This document shows positions 27,601 through 35,812 of a stretch of DNA of 48,628 nt, in pieces. The notes under the pieces are model-generated. The model was not told the DNA's origin, did not search any database, and saw nothing but the letters and a program-made list of their open reading frames with translations. A program made the translations under genes and the position numbers. The stretch is from Chloroflexota bacterium (GTDB taxonomy: Bacteria > Chloroflexota > Dehalococcoidia > Lucifugimonadales > Lucifugimonadaceae), in the NCBI GenBank assembly GCA_024275195.1, contig JAJRZP010000093.1:1-48628 (forward strand), read 5' to 3'. Each line of letters begins with the position of its first letter. Within the stretch, counting starts at the first letter, position 1.

Positions 27601-28419
27601 ATGGCAACTGACAGAATTCGAGAAGCGTTCGAGAAGGCGAAGGGCGAAGGGCGAATTGCTCTTATTCCGTATGTCACGGTTGGCTTTCCCGAACTCGGGC
27701 TTACCACCGACATCGTGCGCTCGGTCGTCGATGCCGGGGCTGACATCGTGGAACTCGGTGTACCGTTCAGCGACCCGCTAGGTGACGGCCCGACCATTCA
27801 GGCATCGGGGCATACCGCACTCGAAAACGGCGTCACGCCTCAGGTGTGTATCGAAAACGTAAAAGAAATTCGAGCCGCAGGTATCGATGTACCAATCGTG
27901 TTCATGGGCTACTACAACAACATGCTGGCGATGGGACTGGACGAATACTGCTCTGCTGCCAGTGGTGCGGGAGTGGATGGTCTGATCGCTGCCGATCTGC
28001 CGGCTGCCGAGGCAGGACCACTTCAGGATGCCTGCGACAAGACCGGTCTCTCGCTGATCCCGCTGCTTGCCCTGACCTCGACAGACAAATCGATCGAGCA
28101 TGCCTGTGAACGTGCTGCCGGATTCATATATTGCATCTCTGTGCTCGGCGTAACTGGCGCCAGAGCGACGATGTCGTCGCGTGTCGAGGGGCTTGCAAAC
28201 AACGTGCGCCGGTTCTCTGATCTTCCGGTAGCGATCGGCTTCGGTATTTCAACCGCCGATCATGTCGCCGAGGTCGCAGGATTTGCCGATGGAGCGGTTG
28301 TTGGCAGCGCCCTTATAAACACCCTCGCCGATGGTAACGCCGCGTGTGCAGCAAAGCGCGCGCGGGCATATATCCAGACACTGACACCCGGCACGGCACG
28401 GAAAGTCGTGGCAAACTAG
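27601..28419 (+). CDS. trpA: Tryptophan synthase alpha subunit
   Basis: Cleaves indole-3-glycerol phosphate to indole and glyceraldehyde-3-phosphate. 272 residues as TIM barrel. The catalytic pair is E51 in VELGVPFSDP and D62 in GDGPTIQASG. FMGYYNNML and the phosphate-binding IGFGISTADHV are intact. ATG at 27601 with AGGGGAC upstream. It is normally the partner of TrpB, which is not in this window. The downstream neighbours aroH and aroF make a small aromatic-synthesis cluster. Confidence 0.96.
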   Translation: MATDRIREAFEKAKGEGRIALIPYVTVGFPELGLTTDIVRSVVDAGADIVELGVPFSDPLGDGPTIQASGHTALENGVTPQVCIENVKEIRAAGIDVPIVFMGYYNNMLAMGLDEYCSAASGAGVDGLIAADLPAAEAGPLQDACDKTGLSLIPLLALTSTDKSIEHACERAAGFIYCISVLGVTGARATMSSRVEGLANNVRRFSDLPVAIGFGISTADHVAEVAGFADGAVVGSALINTLADGNAACAAKRARAYIQTLTPGTARKVVAN

Positions 28420-28472
28420 GTCGCCTGCATTCTCGATCTCCAAATAACCCCATTCTCAGGACGAAACACAGA

Positions 28473-28853
28473 TTGGCTACGAAGGTTCGAGGCGTCAAAG
28501 GCGCAACAACCACTGTCGGCACAACGGCTGAAGATGTACTGACAGCGACCGAGCAATTGCTGCTGGCACTGATAGATGCAAACGACATCGATCAGGACGA
28601 TGTCGCGGCTGTTCAGTTCACCACGAGCCCGGATCTCGTCGCCGAGTTTCCCGCCGTAGCAGCGCGTGAACGGCTCGGCTGGAACGACGTTCCGTTGATG
28701 TGTGGGCACGAAATGGCCCGTCCGGGTGCATTGGCCCAGTGCATACGTATACTTATTCTGTGGAATACCGACAAAGCTCAGAACGAAGTTATGCACGCCT
28801 ACCTGAACGGTGCTGCTACACTTCGCCCCGATCTTTCAACGGCTGAAGCGTAA
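28473..28853 (+). CDS. aroH: Monofunctional chorismate mutase, AroH type
   Basis: Converts chorismate to prephenate, the branch to Phe and Tyr. 126 residues from TTG at 28473, the length of the Bacillus-type trimeric AroH. Conserved features are VRGVKGATT at the N-terminus (active-site Arg), TTSPDLVAEFPAVAARERLGW, PLMCGHEM, CIRILI (active-site Arg) and YLNGAATLRPDL near the end. It starts 53 nt after trpA and ends 5 nt before a small Tyr/Phe-rich ORF. An upstream in-frame start at 28344 would lie inside trpA and add no conserved sequence. Confidence 0.93.
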   Translation: MATKVRGVKGATTTVGTTAEDVLTATEQLLLALIDANDIDQDDVAAVQFTTSPDLVAEFPAVAARERLGWNDVPLMCGHEMARPGALAQCIRILILWNTDKAQNEVMHAYLNGAATLRPDLSTAEA

Positions 28854-28858
28854 AAGAA

Positions 28859-29017
28859 ATGGCTGCACGCAACCTAAAGACGAATACTTTCTCGAACCGC
28901 AGCGACACTCGCGCGGCCTGCTTCGGCTCGTCTTATCCGGGTTCATACGTCTGCAGCACCACGTATTTTGGCTATACCGGCGGGCTGTTTACGTACGGAC
29001 GTTCATATCGCAGTTAG
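28859..29017 (+). CDS. Tyr/Phe-rich 52-residue ORF, possible leader peptide of aroF
   Basis: An ATG 5 nt after the aroH stop opens a 52-codon frame ending at TAG 29015-29017. Residues 22-50 hold nine Phe/Tyr (F22, Y26, Y30, Y36, F37, Y39, F44, Y46, Y50), about a third of that stretch. The next gene encodes the first enzyme of aromatic amino acid synthesis, so a ribosome-stalling leader is attractive. No GC-rich terminator hairpin is evident in the 141 nt that follow. The ribosome binding site is weak (AAAAGAA). It could also be a chance frame. Confidence 0.3.
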   Translation: MAARNLKTNTFSNRSDTRAACFGSSYPGSYVCSTTYFGYTGGLFTYGRSYRS

Positions 29018-29109
29018 CCCTGCATGACCGTTCCGCAGCCCAACCTGGATTCACGAAGCTCTCCCTCCCACAGCATGCAACTGTGCCGGTCCGTCCGAAT
29101 GAATCACGA

Positions 29110-29140
29110 ACCCCATCAAATTCATTCAGTAACAGTCCGA
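29110..29140 (+). repeat. Inverted repeat before aroF
   Basis: GAATGAAT and ATTCATTC form a perfect 8-bp palindrome with a 15-nt spacer (coordinates approximate to a few bases), ending about 25 nt before the aroF ATG. It is AT-rich with no T-run after it, so an operator or a mRNA structure near the start is more likely than a terminator. Confidence 0.35.
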
Positions 29141-29158
29141 TAGAAACCCGAACAGATC

Positions 29159-30196
29159 ATGTCCACGTCAAATATCCGAGTCACAGAACTACAGACACTC
29201 AGTTCACCGCGCGAGTTCATCGCCGCACAGCCAATTACCCCTGAAATCGCAACGACAGTCATCGAAACCCGTACCGCCATCGAGAACATCGAACAGGGCA
29301 AGGACAGTCGCATGGTCATGCTTGTCGGGCCATGTTCGATACACGATGAAAAAGCGGGAATCGAATACGCCGAGAGGCTTGCCGTACTGGCCGAGGAAGT
29401 AAAGGACACAATCCTCGTTGTGATGCGGGTCTACTTCGAAAAGCCTCGTACCACCGTCGGTTGGAAAGGGCTCATCAACGACCCGAATCTCGATGGCACA
29501 TTCGACATGCAGACCGGACTTGAACGGGCACGGGCGTTCTTGCTGGCGGTCCTGAAGCTGGGACTTCCGGCCGGAACCGAGTTCCTCGACCCGTTCACTC
29601 CGCAGTACCTCGCCGACCTTATCTCCTGGGGAGCCATCGGTGCCAGAACGACAGAGAGCCAAACCCATCGTCAGATGGCGAGCGGACTTTCGATGCCGAT
29701 CGGTTTCAAGAACGGAACCGGCGGGAGCTGCCAGGTCGCGGTCGACGCGATGATGGCGGCACGGTCGCCACATGCATTTCTCGGTATCGACCTCGATGGT
29801 CGTGCTTCCGTGGTCAACACGGCAGGAAACAAGGCACAGCACCTGATTCTCCGTGGAGGGGCTTCGGGGCCGAACTACGACGAGGAGTCAGTGAGCCTCG
29901 CATTGAGCCTTCTCGAAACCGCGGGACTGCGCCCGAATGTCGTCGTCGACTGCTCCCATGCGAATAGCAACAAGGATCACAGACGCCAGCCGATCGTATT
30001 TCGTGAAGCGATTCGTCAGCGAGCCGATGGAAACGAGGGTGTTATCGGGGTAATGCTGGAAAGCCATCTCAACGAAGGCAATCAGTCGCTAGGTGATCCG
30101 GCCGATTTGAAGTACGGTGTCTCGATAACCGATGCATGTATCAACTGGGAGACGACGGAAGAACTGCTTCGCGAGGCGCACGCAACCCTGAGTTAG
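29159..30196 (+). CDS. aroF: 3-deoxy-7-phosphoheptulonate synthase, class I alpha (AroFGH type)
   Basis: Condenses phosphoenolpyruvate and erythrose-4-phosphate, the first shikimate pathway step. 345 residues closely resembling the enterobacterial AroF/G/H enzymes: LVGPCSIHD, YFEKPRTTVGWKGLINDPNLDG, EFLDPFTPQYLADLISWGAIGARTTESQTHRQMASGL, GFKNGTGG, DCSHANSNKDHRRQ and ESHLNEGNQSL. Metal-ligand Cys, His, Glu and Asp positions are intact. Such enzymes are usually feedback-inhibited by one aromatic amino acid; which one cannot be read here. The gene follows trpA-aroH after a 305-nt gap with the Tyr/Phe-rich ORF. The symbol assigns the family, not the effector. Confidence 0.95.
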   Translation: MSTSNIRVTELQTLSSPREFIAAQPITPEIATTVIETRTAIENIEQGKDSRMVMLVGPCSIHDEKAGIEYAERLAVLAEEVKDTILVVMRVYFEKPRTTVGWKGLINDPNLDGTFDMQTGLERARAFLLAVLKLGLPAGTEFLDPFTPQYLADLISWGAIGARTTESQTHRQMASGLSMPIGFKNGTGGSCQVAVDAMMAARSPHAFLGIDLDGRASVVNTAGNKAQHLILRGGASGPNYDEESVSLALSLLETAGLRPNVVVDCSHANSNKDHRRQPIVFREAIRQRADGNEGVIGVMLESHLNEGNQSLGDPADLKYGVSITDACINWETTEELLREAHATLS

Positions 30197-30260
30197 AAAG
30201 CCCGAGAGCCAACGGCACGCTAGTTATGAGGACTGGCCGCCACCGAACGGCCGACAATAG

Positions 30261-31187
30261 ATGTCGATGACCGATCTGTTCGATTCAATAGACGCCATGA
30301 AGGGGCCCACGGTAGCCACCGTCGGGACGTTCGATGGCGTTCATCTTGGTCATCAATCGCTGCTGAAGCGGGTGCGGGATGAAGCATCGGTGCGCGGCGC
30401 AAAATCAGTCGCCTTCGTATTCAGAGAACAGCCGCGAGCGTACTTCAAACCGGCTGCCACAGTTTCGTATCTGAGCAACATCGAGGAACGACGAACTACC
30501 CTCGGCAGAATCGGCATCGAGACCATCATTGAGATGGAGTTCGGGTCTGAGATTCAGCAGTTGTCGTCAATCGAATTCATCAAGGCGTTGCGAAAACGGG
30601 TTGGTCTCACCGCGCTCGTTCTGGGTCCCGGGGCGAGAATCGGCTCGGACCGCGCCGATGTCGATCAACTTTCCGGTGTCGAAGAATTCTCGGATATCAG
30701 TTTCATCAGCGTCCCGGCCGCCATAGTCGATGGCCAAACCGTTTCCAGTTCTGCCATTCGAAAGGCACTGGTTGATGGTGGGTACGATCTGGCTGCGAGG
30801 ATGCTCGGTAGGAACTACTCGATCACCGGTGTTGTCATCGACGGTGAAAAGCGCGGACGAGATATCGGGTTTCCTACGGCGAATATCGAACTTGATTTTC
30901 CTGTAATCGTTCCCGAAAACGGGATATACGCGAGCATGGTCGAAGTCGATGGTGTTACCCATCAGGCAGCGACCAGCATCGGTGTTCGCCCTACTTTCGA
31001 ATCCAATGGCGGTCGCACAATCGAGGCATACCTTCTAGACTTCGACGGGGATCTCTATACGAAGCGACTGCGCCTTGAGTTCGTCAAGCGACTCAGGGCC
31101 GAAGTCGCATTCGAATCGGTCGAACAGCTAATCGAACAAATGAACAAGGATGTCGAGCAAACCCGTCAAATACTGGCATCACGTTAG
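30261..31187 (+). CDS. ribF: Bifunctional riboflavin kinase/FAD synthetase
   Basis: Phosphorylates riboflavin to FMN and adenylates FMN to FAD. 308 residues: an N-terminal nucleotidyltransferase with GTFDGVHLGHQ at about 22-32 and SSSAIRKAL (the SSTxxR-like motif), and a C-terminal kinase domain with GEKRGRDIGFPTANIE (GxGxxxGxPTAN) and TSIGVRPTF. Both halves look complete. ATG at 30261, 64 nt after aroF. The usual neighbours rpsO and truB are absent. Confidence 0.95.
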   Translation: MSMTDLFDSIDAMKGPTVATVGTFDGVHLGHQSLLKRVRDEASVRGAKSVAFVFREQPRAYFKPAATVSYLSNIEERRTTLGRIGIETIIEMEFGSEIQQLSSIEFIKALRKRVGLTALVLGPGARIGSDRADVDQLSGVEEFSDISFISVPAAIVDGQTVSSSAIRKALVDGGYDLAARMLGRNYSITGVVIDGEKRGRDIGFPTANIELDFPVIVPENGIYASMVEVDGVTHQAATSIGVRPTFESNGGRTIEAYLLDFDGDLYTKRLRLEFVKRLRAEVAFESVEQLIEQMNKDVEQTRQILASR

Positions 31188-31220
31188 CTCGAATCGTTTT
31201 CCACTCCCCTAAATAACGAT

Positions 31221-31245
31221 ATCCCGCCGGTAACTACGGCGGGAT
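31221..31245 (+). terminator. GC-rich hairpin between ribF and tyrS
   Basis: ATCCCGCCG (31221-31229) and CGGCGGGAT (31237-31245) form a perfect 9-bp stem with a 7-nt loop. It ends 12 nt before the tyrS ATG and just before its AGGA. There is no T-run, so it may end ribF transcripts or affect tyrS translation initiation. Confidence 0.45.
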
Positions 31246-31257
31246 CAGGACACTCCG

Positions 31258-32571
31258 ATGACCACCAACCCAGAATTCACCAACGTAGCCGAAGACCTTG
31301 AATGGCGCGGGGCGCTATTCGACGCCACGCCCGGCGCAGCGCACGCTCTCGCCACCGAGAAAATCAGGTGCTACAACGGCTTTGATCCCACGGCGAGCAG
31401 CCTGCACATCGGCAATCTGGTGGCGATAATGGGGCTCGTACGACTTCAGCAGTACGGCCATACTCCGATTGCGCTGGTAGGTGGCGGGACGGGCATGATC
31501 GGCGATCCCTCAGGACGATCCAACGAACGCACGTTGATGTCGGTCGCTGAGATCGATGACAACGTCGAAGCAATTCGTCTCCAGCTTGAACCGTTTCTGG
31601 ATTTCAAGGCGAAATCGAATCCGGCTCGTATGGTCAACAACGCCGACTGGCTGCGAACGACCGAACTTCTCCCATTCCTGCGGGACGTAGGGAAGCACTT
31701 CACTGTGAACACGATGATGGGTCGTGATTCCGTGAAGGATCGATTCGGGCGTGACAACGGAATTTCATTCACCGAGTTCAGCTACCAACTCCTTCAGGCA
31801 TACGATTTCCTTACCCTGTTCGAACGGGATCACGTTGGGTTTCAAGCGGGTGGAAGTGACCAGTGGGGCAACATTCTGGGTGGAGTCGACTTAATCCGAC
31901 GCATCCACGGGGCTGACTCGGCTGGTCGACCCCGCGCTCACGGCATCGCCTACCCACTGGTTGTCGATTCAAATGGTGAAAAATTTGGCAAATCTATCGG
32001 CGGGGCACCCACGCTCGATCCTGGGCAGACCTCGCCGTACAAGTTGTATCAGTATTTCTTGAATGTTTCGGATGCAGACGCCGTGCCATATGTAAAGTTG
32101 TTCACGCTTTTGAATCAGGTACAGATCGGCGGACTCGCAGAAGCTGTGACCGCTGAGCCTCAGAAGCGTGAAGCACAGAAGACACTCGCCGAAGAGGTGA
32201 CGCGCACTGTTCACGGACAGGGCGGACTCAACCAGGCGCTGAAGATAACTCAGGCCTTCTTCGGGGGGGATATCTCGGCACTTACAGCCGACGAGATGGA
32301 AGACGTTCTCGAAGGATCGTCTATGGCTGAAGTTAGTCGCAATCAACTTTCGGGCGACGGCATTCGCTTTTCCGAACTGGCAGTGAACGCAGGTGCAGGT
32401 AAGTCCGGTGGTGATGTGCGACGAACTATCGAGCAGGGAGGCATGTACCTCAACGGTGAGCAGATCAGCGATGCGGGTCGTATGGTGAGTACCGAAGATC
32501 TCGTAGAGGGTCGCCTGTTGGTCATCCGCCGCGGCAGAAAAAACTACTCGCTGGTGAAACTGGCGGACTGA
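31258..32571 (+). CDS. tyrS: Tyrosyl-tRNA synthetase
   Basis: Charges tRNA-Tyr. 437 residues. The class I motifs are HIGN at 50-53 (within CYNGFDPTASSLHIGNL) and KFGKS at 242-246. GGGTGMIGDPSGRSNER and the tyrosine-pocket QLLQAYDF and GGSDQWGNI are present. A C-terminal S4 RNA-binding domain ends MYLNGEQISDAGRMVSTEDL. A terminator follows directly. A decayed second copy of its last 43 codons lies 1.4 kb downstream (33978-34107), beyond a low-GC gene. Confidence 0.97.
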   Translation: MTTNPEFTNVAEDLEWRGALFDATPGAAHALATEKIRCYNGFDPTASSLHIGNLVAIMGLVRLQQYGHTPIALVGGGTGMIGDPSGRSNERTLMSVAEIDDNVEAIRLQLEPFLDFKAKSNPARMVNNADWLRTTELLPFLRDVGKHFTVNTMMGRDSVKDRFGRDNGISFTEFSYQLLQAYDFLTLFERDHVGFQAGGSDQWGNILGGVDLIRRIHGADSAGRPRAHGIAYPLVVDSNGEKFGKSIGGAPTLDPGQTSPYKLYQYFLNVSDADAVPYVKLFTLLNQVQIGGLAEAVTAEPQKREAQKTLAEEVTRTVHGQGGLNQALKITQAFFGGDISALTADEMEDVLEGSSMAEVSRNQLSGDGIRFSELAVNAGAGKSGGDVRRTIEQGGMYLNGEQISDAGRMVSTEDLVEGRLLVIRRGRKNYSLVKLAD

Positions 32572-32572
32572 T

Positions 32573-32595
32573 GTCTGGAGCCAGACTTGTTTGTT
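32573..32595 (+). terminator. Rho-independent terminator after tyrS
   Basis: GTCTGG (32573-32578) pairs with CCAGAC (32581-32586), followed by TTGTTTGTT. It starts 2 nt after the tyrS TGA. Confidence 0.7.
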
Positions 32596-32649
32596 ATCTT
32601 GCAGGGCGGTGTTCGGATCGCGCGGTCATAACACTCCGGCAACCGGACG

Positions 32650-33771
32650 TCACTGAAGCCCCGTAACGTTGTACTCGATTTCACTCAGGTTGAAATCAGC
32701 GTACGTCCAATCGCCATCGGGGGTGTGCCAGATTGCCTCTGCCTTAGATGTGACCATCCTTCCATCAGTCTCCAGATAATCCCTGATAGGCGTACTCCAC
32801 TTGTAGGTCGTATAGTTCGCTCCATCGTCAGTCATGTATCTATCGTGGGACTCAAATCTTGTGAGCTGGCCGGTTTCATTGAAGAACAAAGTGGCACTAA
32901 TCGAAATGCCTGAATTCGTGAATGTGGCTTTTACCGTCATTGGGCCAACTTCACTCCACTGAATCCCTGGATCAATCAACGTCGCCGGTGCCAACAGCCA
33001 CATGTCGTTGAATAGGGTAACTGTGTCGCTCTGAACTACTTTTTCGCCTTTCGCGTCCACCACGCTGACCATTGAAGCGGCCTTGATCTGGAAGGTTGCC
33101 TCGCCTTCTGCGATCTGATGCAATCCAGTGAGCGGAATTCCAAAAAGTGATGACTCTATGTAGAAAAAACGGCTATTTTCAGCAGCAAAAAAATTGTATT
33201 GATCGGTTGATACATTCAACGTTTTGCTGTTCATAGATCGCGTCATTGTCCCGGTGAAAGACGCATGGAAATTGTGAACTTTGGGCATCCCGATGACGCC
33301 GGAATAGCGCAAATAGTTTTGGACAGATTCAGGAAGATGCTGAATGTCGGCTTCGCTGACGATCGAGTCATCTTCACCCGGAGATACTCTCGCCTGCACT
33401 TCAGATCGGTACACGTTTTGAAAACTGGATGGCATCGCGCCCAAGAGTGCCACAATGACCGGCAACAAAATGACTACATTGACTATCGTTCCATATTTCG
33501 CATCGGTCCATTGTTGAAAGATCACAATTTGAGACACGACGATCGCCACTGACGCAACCATCCACCAATAGTCTTTGCCCTGTAGATAGAGGAGGCCCGC
33601 AGCGATGAACAGGAGCGCAGAAATCAACCAAAACACACCTGGAAGTTTTGAAATCGGTTCAGTCAACTGACTGAACTCAGCCAGACTGAACGCCTTCAAA
33701 AAACCCGCGGAATGGATTGCGGCGTGACCGAGTATGACAAATGTGAAAACATACTTGAGCGCGCTATCCAT
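32650..33771 (-). CDS. DUF6544-type membrane protein on a small low-GC island
   Basis: 373 residues from the ATG at 33771-33769 (GGAGG lies 12 nt upstream). Four hydrophobic helices occupy about residues 5-115, followed by a beta-rich soluble domain with VQNYLRYSGVIGMPKVHNFHASFTGTM, FFYIESSLFGIPLTGLHQ and DDGANYTTYKWSTPIRDYLETDGRMV. This matches the DUF6544 family as I remember it; function unknown. Visibly lower GC than its neighbours, opposite orientation, and flanked by intact tyrS on one side and a tyrS 3' remnant on the other, so it is probably an acquired gene. A longer frame to 33864 lacks support. Confidence 0.8.
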   Translation of the reverse strand: MDSALKYVFTFVILGHAAIHSAGFLKAFSLAEFSQLTEPISKLPGVFWLISALLFIAAGLLYLQGKDYWWMVASVAIVVSQIVIFQQWTDAKYGTIVNVVILLPVIVALLGAMPSSFQNVYRSEVQARVSPGEDDSIVSEADIQHLPESVQNYLRYSGVIGMPKVHNFHASFTGTMTRSMNSKTLNVSTDQYNFFAAENSRFFYIESSLFGIPLTGLHQIAEGEATFQIKAASMVSVVDAKGEKVVQSDTVTLFNDMWLLAPATLIDPGIQWSEVGPMTVKATFTNSGISISATLFFNETGQLTRFESHDRYMTDDGANYTTYKWSTPIRDYLETDGRMVTSKAEAIWHTPDGDWTYADFNLSEIEYNVTGLQ

Positions 33772-33977
33772 CAGCAGTGAATACCTCCGTTTCTGTTTTC
33801 TGAGTTGGCGAAAACGTAGTGTCGTAGTAATTGTCTGGGTGAGACATGACAATCTTCTAGCCACACTTTCGTGATCGTATGATCGATCAGAACAGAGCCG
33901 CGTGACTGCACTGTGATGGACGACGAGACGGTCGTGTTTAAGCTGTGATGCCCGCTTACCAACGTGGGCATGGACAC

Positions 33978-34107
33978 ATGTACCTGAACGGGGTACAGAT
34001 GGAGGACGCCAGCCGGGCTGTTGGGTTTTGACGACCTCGTCGAAGGACGGCTGCTGGTGATACGCCGGGGCTGCAGGAGCTACTCATTGGTGAAATTGGC
34101 CGAGTAG
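33978..34107 (+). pseudogene. Remnant of a second tyrS 3' end (S4 domain), frameshifted
   Basis: Forward translation from 33978 gives MYLNGVQMEDASRAVGF, then TGA. Skipping one T of the TTTT run at 34026-34029 restores DDLVEGRLLVIRRGCRSYSL and continues VKLAE to TAG at 34105-34107. The whole 43 codons align without gaps to the end of intact TyrS (MYLNGEQISDAGRMVSTEDL, then VEGRLLVIRRG and YSLVKLAD). The DNA has diverged substantially (roughly 70% identity by eye), so it is not a recent copy. Homology fades upstream of 33978. Best explained as the displaced original 3' end after integration or recombination at tyrS. Confidence 0.8.
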
Positions 34108-34449
34108 GCAGGTAATTGTCAATTGGGGGGAAGCCTGCCCTGAGGCGACGTGGCAATCACGCCCAATCGGGGCAATTTCGAGTTTTAGCCAGAGTTCGCT
34201 TGCGAGGTGCCCTTCTATCACGTTTCCTATGGCATGGTGAAAATATTCTGAGTCGCGAATCATGCCCATTTCAACCACTGATTTCCACGTCGTCCATGCT
34301 TCACTCCCCGCAATGACAGATGAACAGATCGGTCTCACTGGCGAGTTACGCGTCGCAACATCGTTCCGACCGGAGCGATAGAGGAGCGAAGGAATTGTTT
34401 TGATCGCGGAGATAGGTTTTGCGCCAATCCGCAAAAGTGTCACAGACAC
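34084..34449 (-). CDS. Doubtful hypothetical ORF, 121 residues
   Basis: An open frame on the minus strand with a plausible GGTGAGGT upstream of its GTG start. Part of it looks protein-like (EMGMIRDSEYFHHAIGNVIEGHLASELWLKLEIAPIGRD), but the two ends do not, and the 3' end runs into the tyrS remnant. I recognise no family. It may be a gene fragment carried by the same island or a chance frame. Confidence 0.22.
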   Translation of the reverse strand: MSVTLLRIGAKPISAIKTIPSLLYRSGRNDVATRNSPVRPICSSVIAGSEAWTTWKSVVEMGMIRDSEYFHHAIGNVIEGHLASELWLKLEIAPIGRDCHVASGQASPQLTITCLLGQFHQ

Positions 34450-34507
34450 CTCACCATGATCGCGCAGCGAGATTACAGTCGTTTTACAAACTCAGAGTTA
34501 GAATCTG

Positions 34508-34535
34508 TAGTGGTCGTTCGTGAAAACGACCACTA
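34508..34535. promoter_or_regulatory. 11-bp perfect inverted repeat upstream of the class V aminotransferase gene
   Basis: TAGTGGTCGTT (34508-34518) and AACGACCACTA (34525-34535) with a 6-nt spacer, ending 43 nt before the GTG start at 34579. No T-run follows on the plus strand; on the minus strand no gene ends here. A repressor operator or a leader hairpin is plausible. Confidence 0.5.
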
Positions 34536-34578
34536 TCGAAAAATTCTCAGTCCATTTCCGTACGAACGGAGCATTCCG

Positions 34579-35679
34579 GTGAGCAGCCAGAACCAGCCAA
34601 ACCTTCGAATTCCAGGCCCCGTACCGCTACCCGACGATGTATTAGAAATCGCCGGTTCGCAGATGATCAACCACCGCGGGCCTAAATACGCCGACATGCT
34701 TGATCGAATGTCGGCAAACCTGAAGACGGTTTTCATGACCAAGAACGATGTGTACTTCATCACGTCGTCTGGAACCGGTGCGATGGAGGCTGCCGTCGTA
34801 AACACGATCTCGCCCGGCGATAAGATACTGTCGATCATCATTGGTGCTTTTGGCGAGCGATTCGCCGAAATTGCCGAGGCATATGGTGGTGACGTCACTC
34901 GCATTTCATTCGATCTCGGTCAGGCTGCCGACCTCGATAAGGTGCGAGAAACCCTCAAGGGTATGTCCGGTGTAAAAGCCGTGGTCTTCACCCACAACGA
35001 GAGTTCGACTGGCGTCTCCAACCCACTCGAAGACCTCTGTAGGGTAATCCACGAAGAATCAGACGCATTGATCCTCGTCGATGCCGTCTCCAGCGCCGGT
35101 GGTGTTCCGATAGCGGTCGATGCATGGGGTATCGATGTGGTCGCCACCGCGTCGCAAAAGAGCTGGGTATCCCCTCCGGGTATTTCGATGGTGACTTTCT
35201 CGAAGAAGGCGTGGGAAGCACACGCTCGCTCGATTACGCCGAAGTACTACTTCGATATTCAGCAATACGAGGACTATGTCAAAATTGGGCAACCGCCGTT
35301 TACTCCATGCCTACCTACGATGTTCACGCTCGAGGTAGCTCTGCAATCGATGGTCGATGAAGGCATTGAGAACGTCTTCGCCCGTCATCATGAAATTGCG
35401 CAGCACACCCGCGATGGTGCGAAGGCCCTCGGGCTCGATCTTCTGCCCGATCCACGCTTTGCTTCGAATACCGTTACTGCGATACGGCTGCCTGAAGGTG
35501 TCGATGGCAAGGCATTTCTGGCTCAGGTGAACAAGAACTACAACGTGATTTTTGGCGGTGGTCAAAAGTCTCTGGTTGGCAAAATCTTCCGTATCGGACA
35601 CATGGGCTGGGTCGAAAAGGCACATATCGACGAGGCTTTGAAGGCTGCGGAAGAAACCCTGAAGAGTATGACTTCGTAG
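34579..35679 (+). CDS. Class V aminotransferase (alanine/serine--glyoxylate type)
   Basis: 366 residues from GTG at 34579, with GGAG 7 nt upstream; conserved sequence begins at once (LRIPGPVPLPDDVLEIAGSQ). PLP-fold landmarks are TSSGTGAMEAAV (phosphate binding), NESSTGVSNP, VDAVSSAGG (Asp to pyridine N) and TASQKSW, where K194 forms the Schiff base. The C-terminal half has GQKSLVGKIFRIGHMGW. This fits the AGXT/serine-pyruvate family, working in glyoxylate, glycine and serine metabolism; the exact amino donor is uncertain. A 41-codon upstream extension is open but contains the palindrome and lacks conservation. Confidence 0.9.
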   Translation: MSSQNQPNLRIPGPVPLPDDVLEIAGSQMINHRGPKYADMLDRMSANLKTVFMTKNDVYFITSSGTGAMEAAVVNTISPGDKILSIIIGAFGERFAEIAEAYGGDVTRISFDLGQAADLDKVRETLKGMSGVKAVVFTHNESSTGVSNPLEDLCRVIHEESDALILVDAVSSAGGVPIAVDAWGIDVVATASQKSWVSPPGISMVTFSKKAWEAHARSITPKYYFDIQQYEDYVKIGQPPFTPCLPTMFTLEVALQSMVDEGIENVFARHHEIAQHTRDGAKALGLDLLPDPRFASNTVTAIRLPEGVDGKAFLAQVNKNYNVIFGGGQKSLVGKIFRIGHMGWVEKAHIDEALKAAEETLKSMTS

Positions 35680-35729
35680 AACTGGTCGTGATCGTGAACG
35701 CAACGATTGCATCAAATGGCAAGAATTGT

Positions 35730-35765
35730 CGAAACTGCGTAGCCCTAACCGACTACGCAGTTTCG
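35730..35765 (+). terminator. 13-bp perfect hairpin after the aminotransferase gene
   Basis: CGAAACTGCGTAG (35730-35742) pairs perfectly with CTACGCAGTTTCG (35753-35765) over a 10-nt loop, 51 nt after the stop. The U-rich part is inside the stem and no T-run follows, so termination is likely but not certain. Confidence 0.6.
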
Positions 35766-35812
35766 GAATACCCGGTAAGTTACCGATACACGTTCTGGGG
35801 CAACTGAAATAA

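Noticed and set aside
31188-31257. T-box riboswitch before tyrS
   Set aside because: The leader is only 70 nt and has a single hairpin, too short for a T-box specifier and antiterminator.
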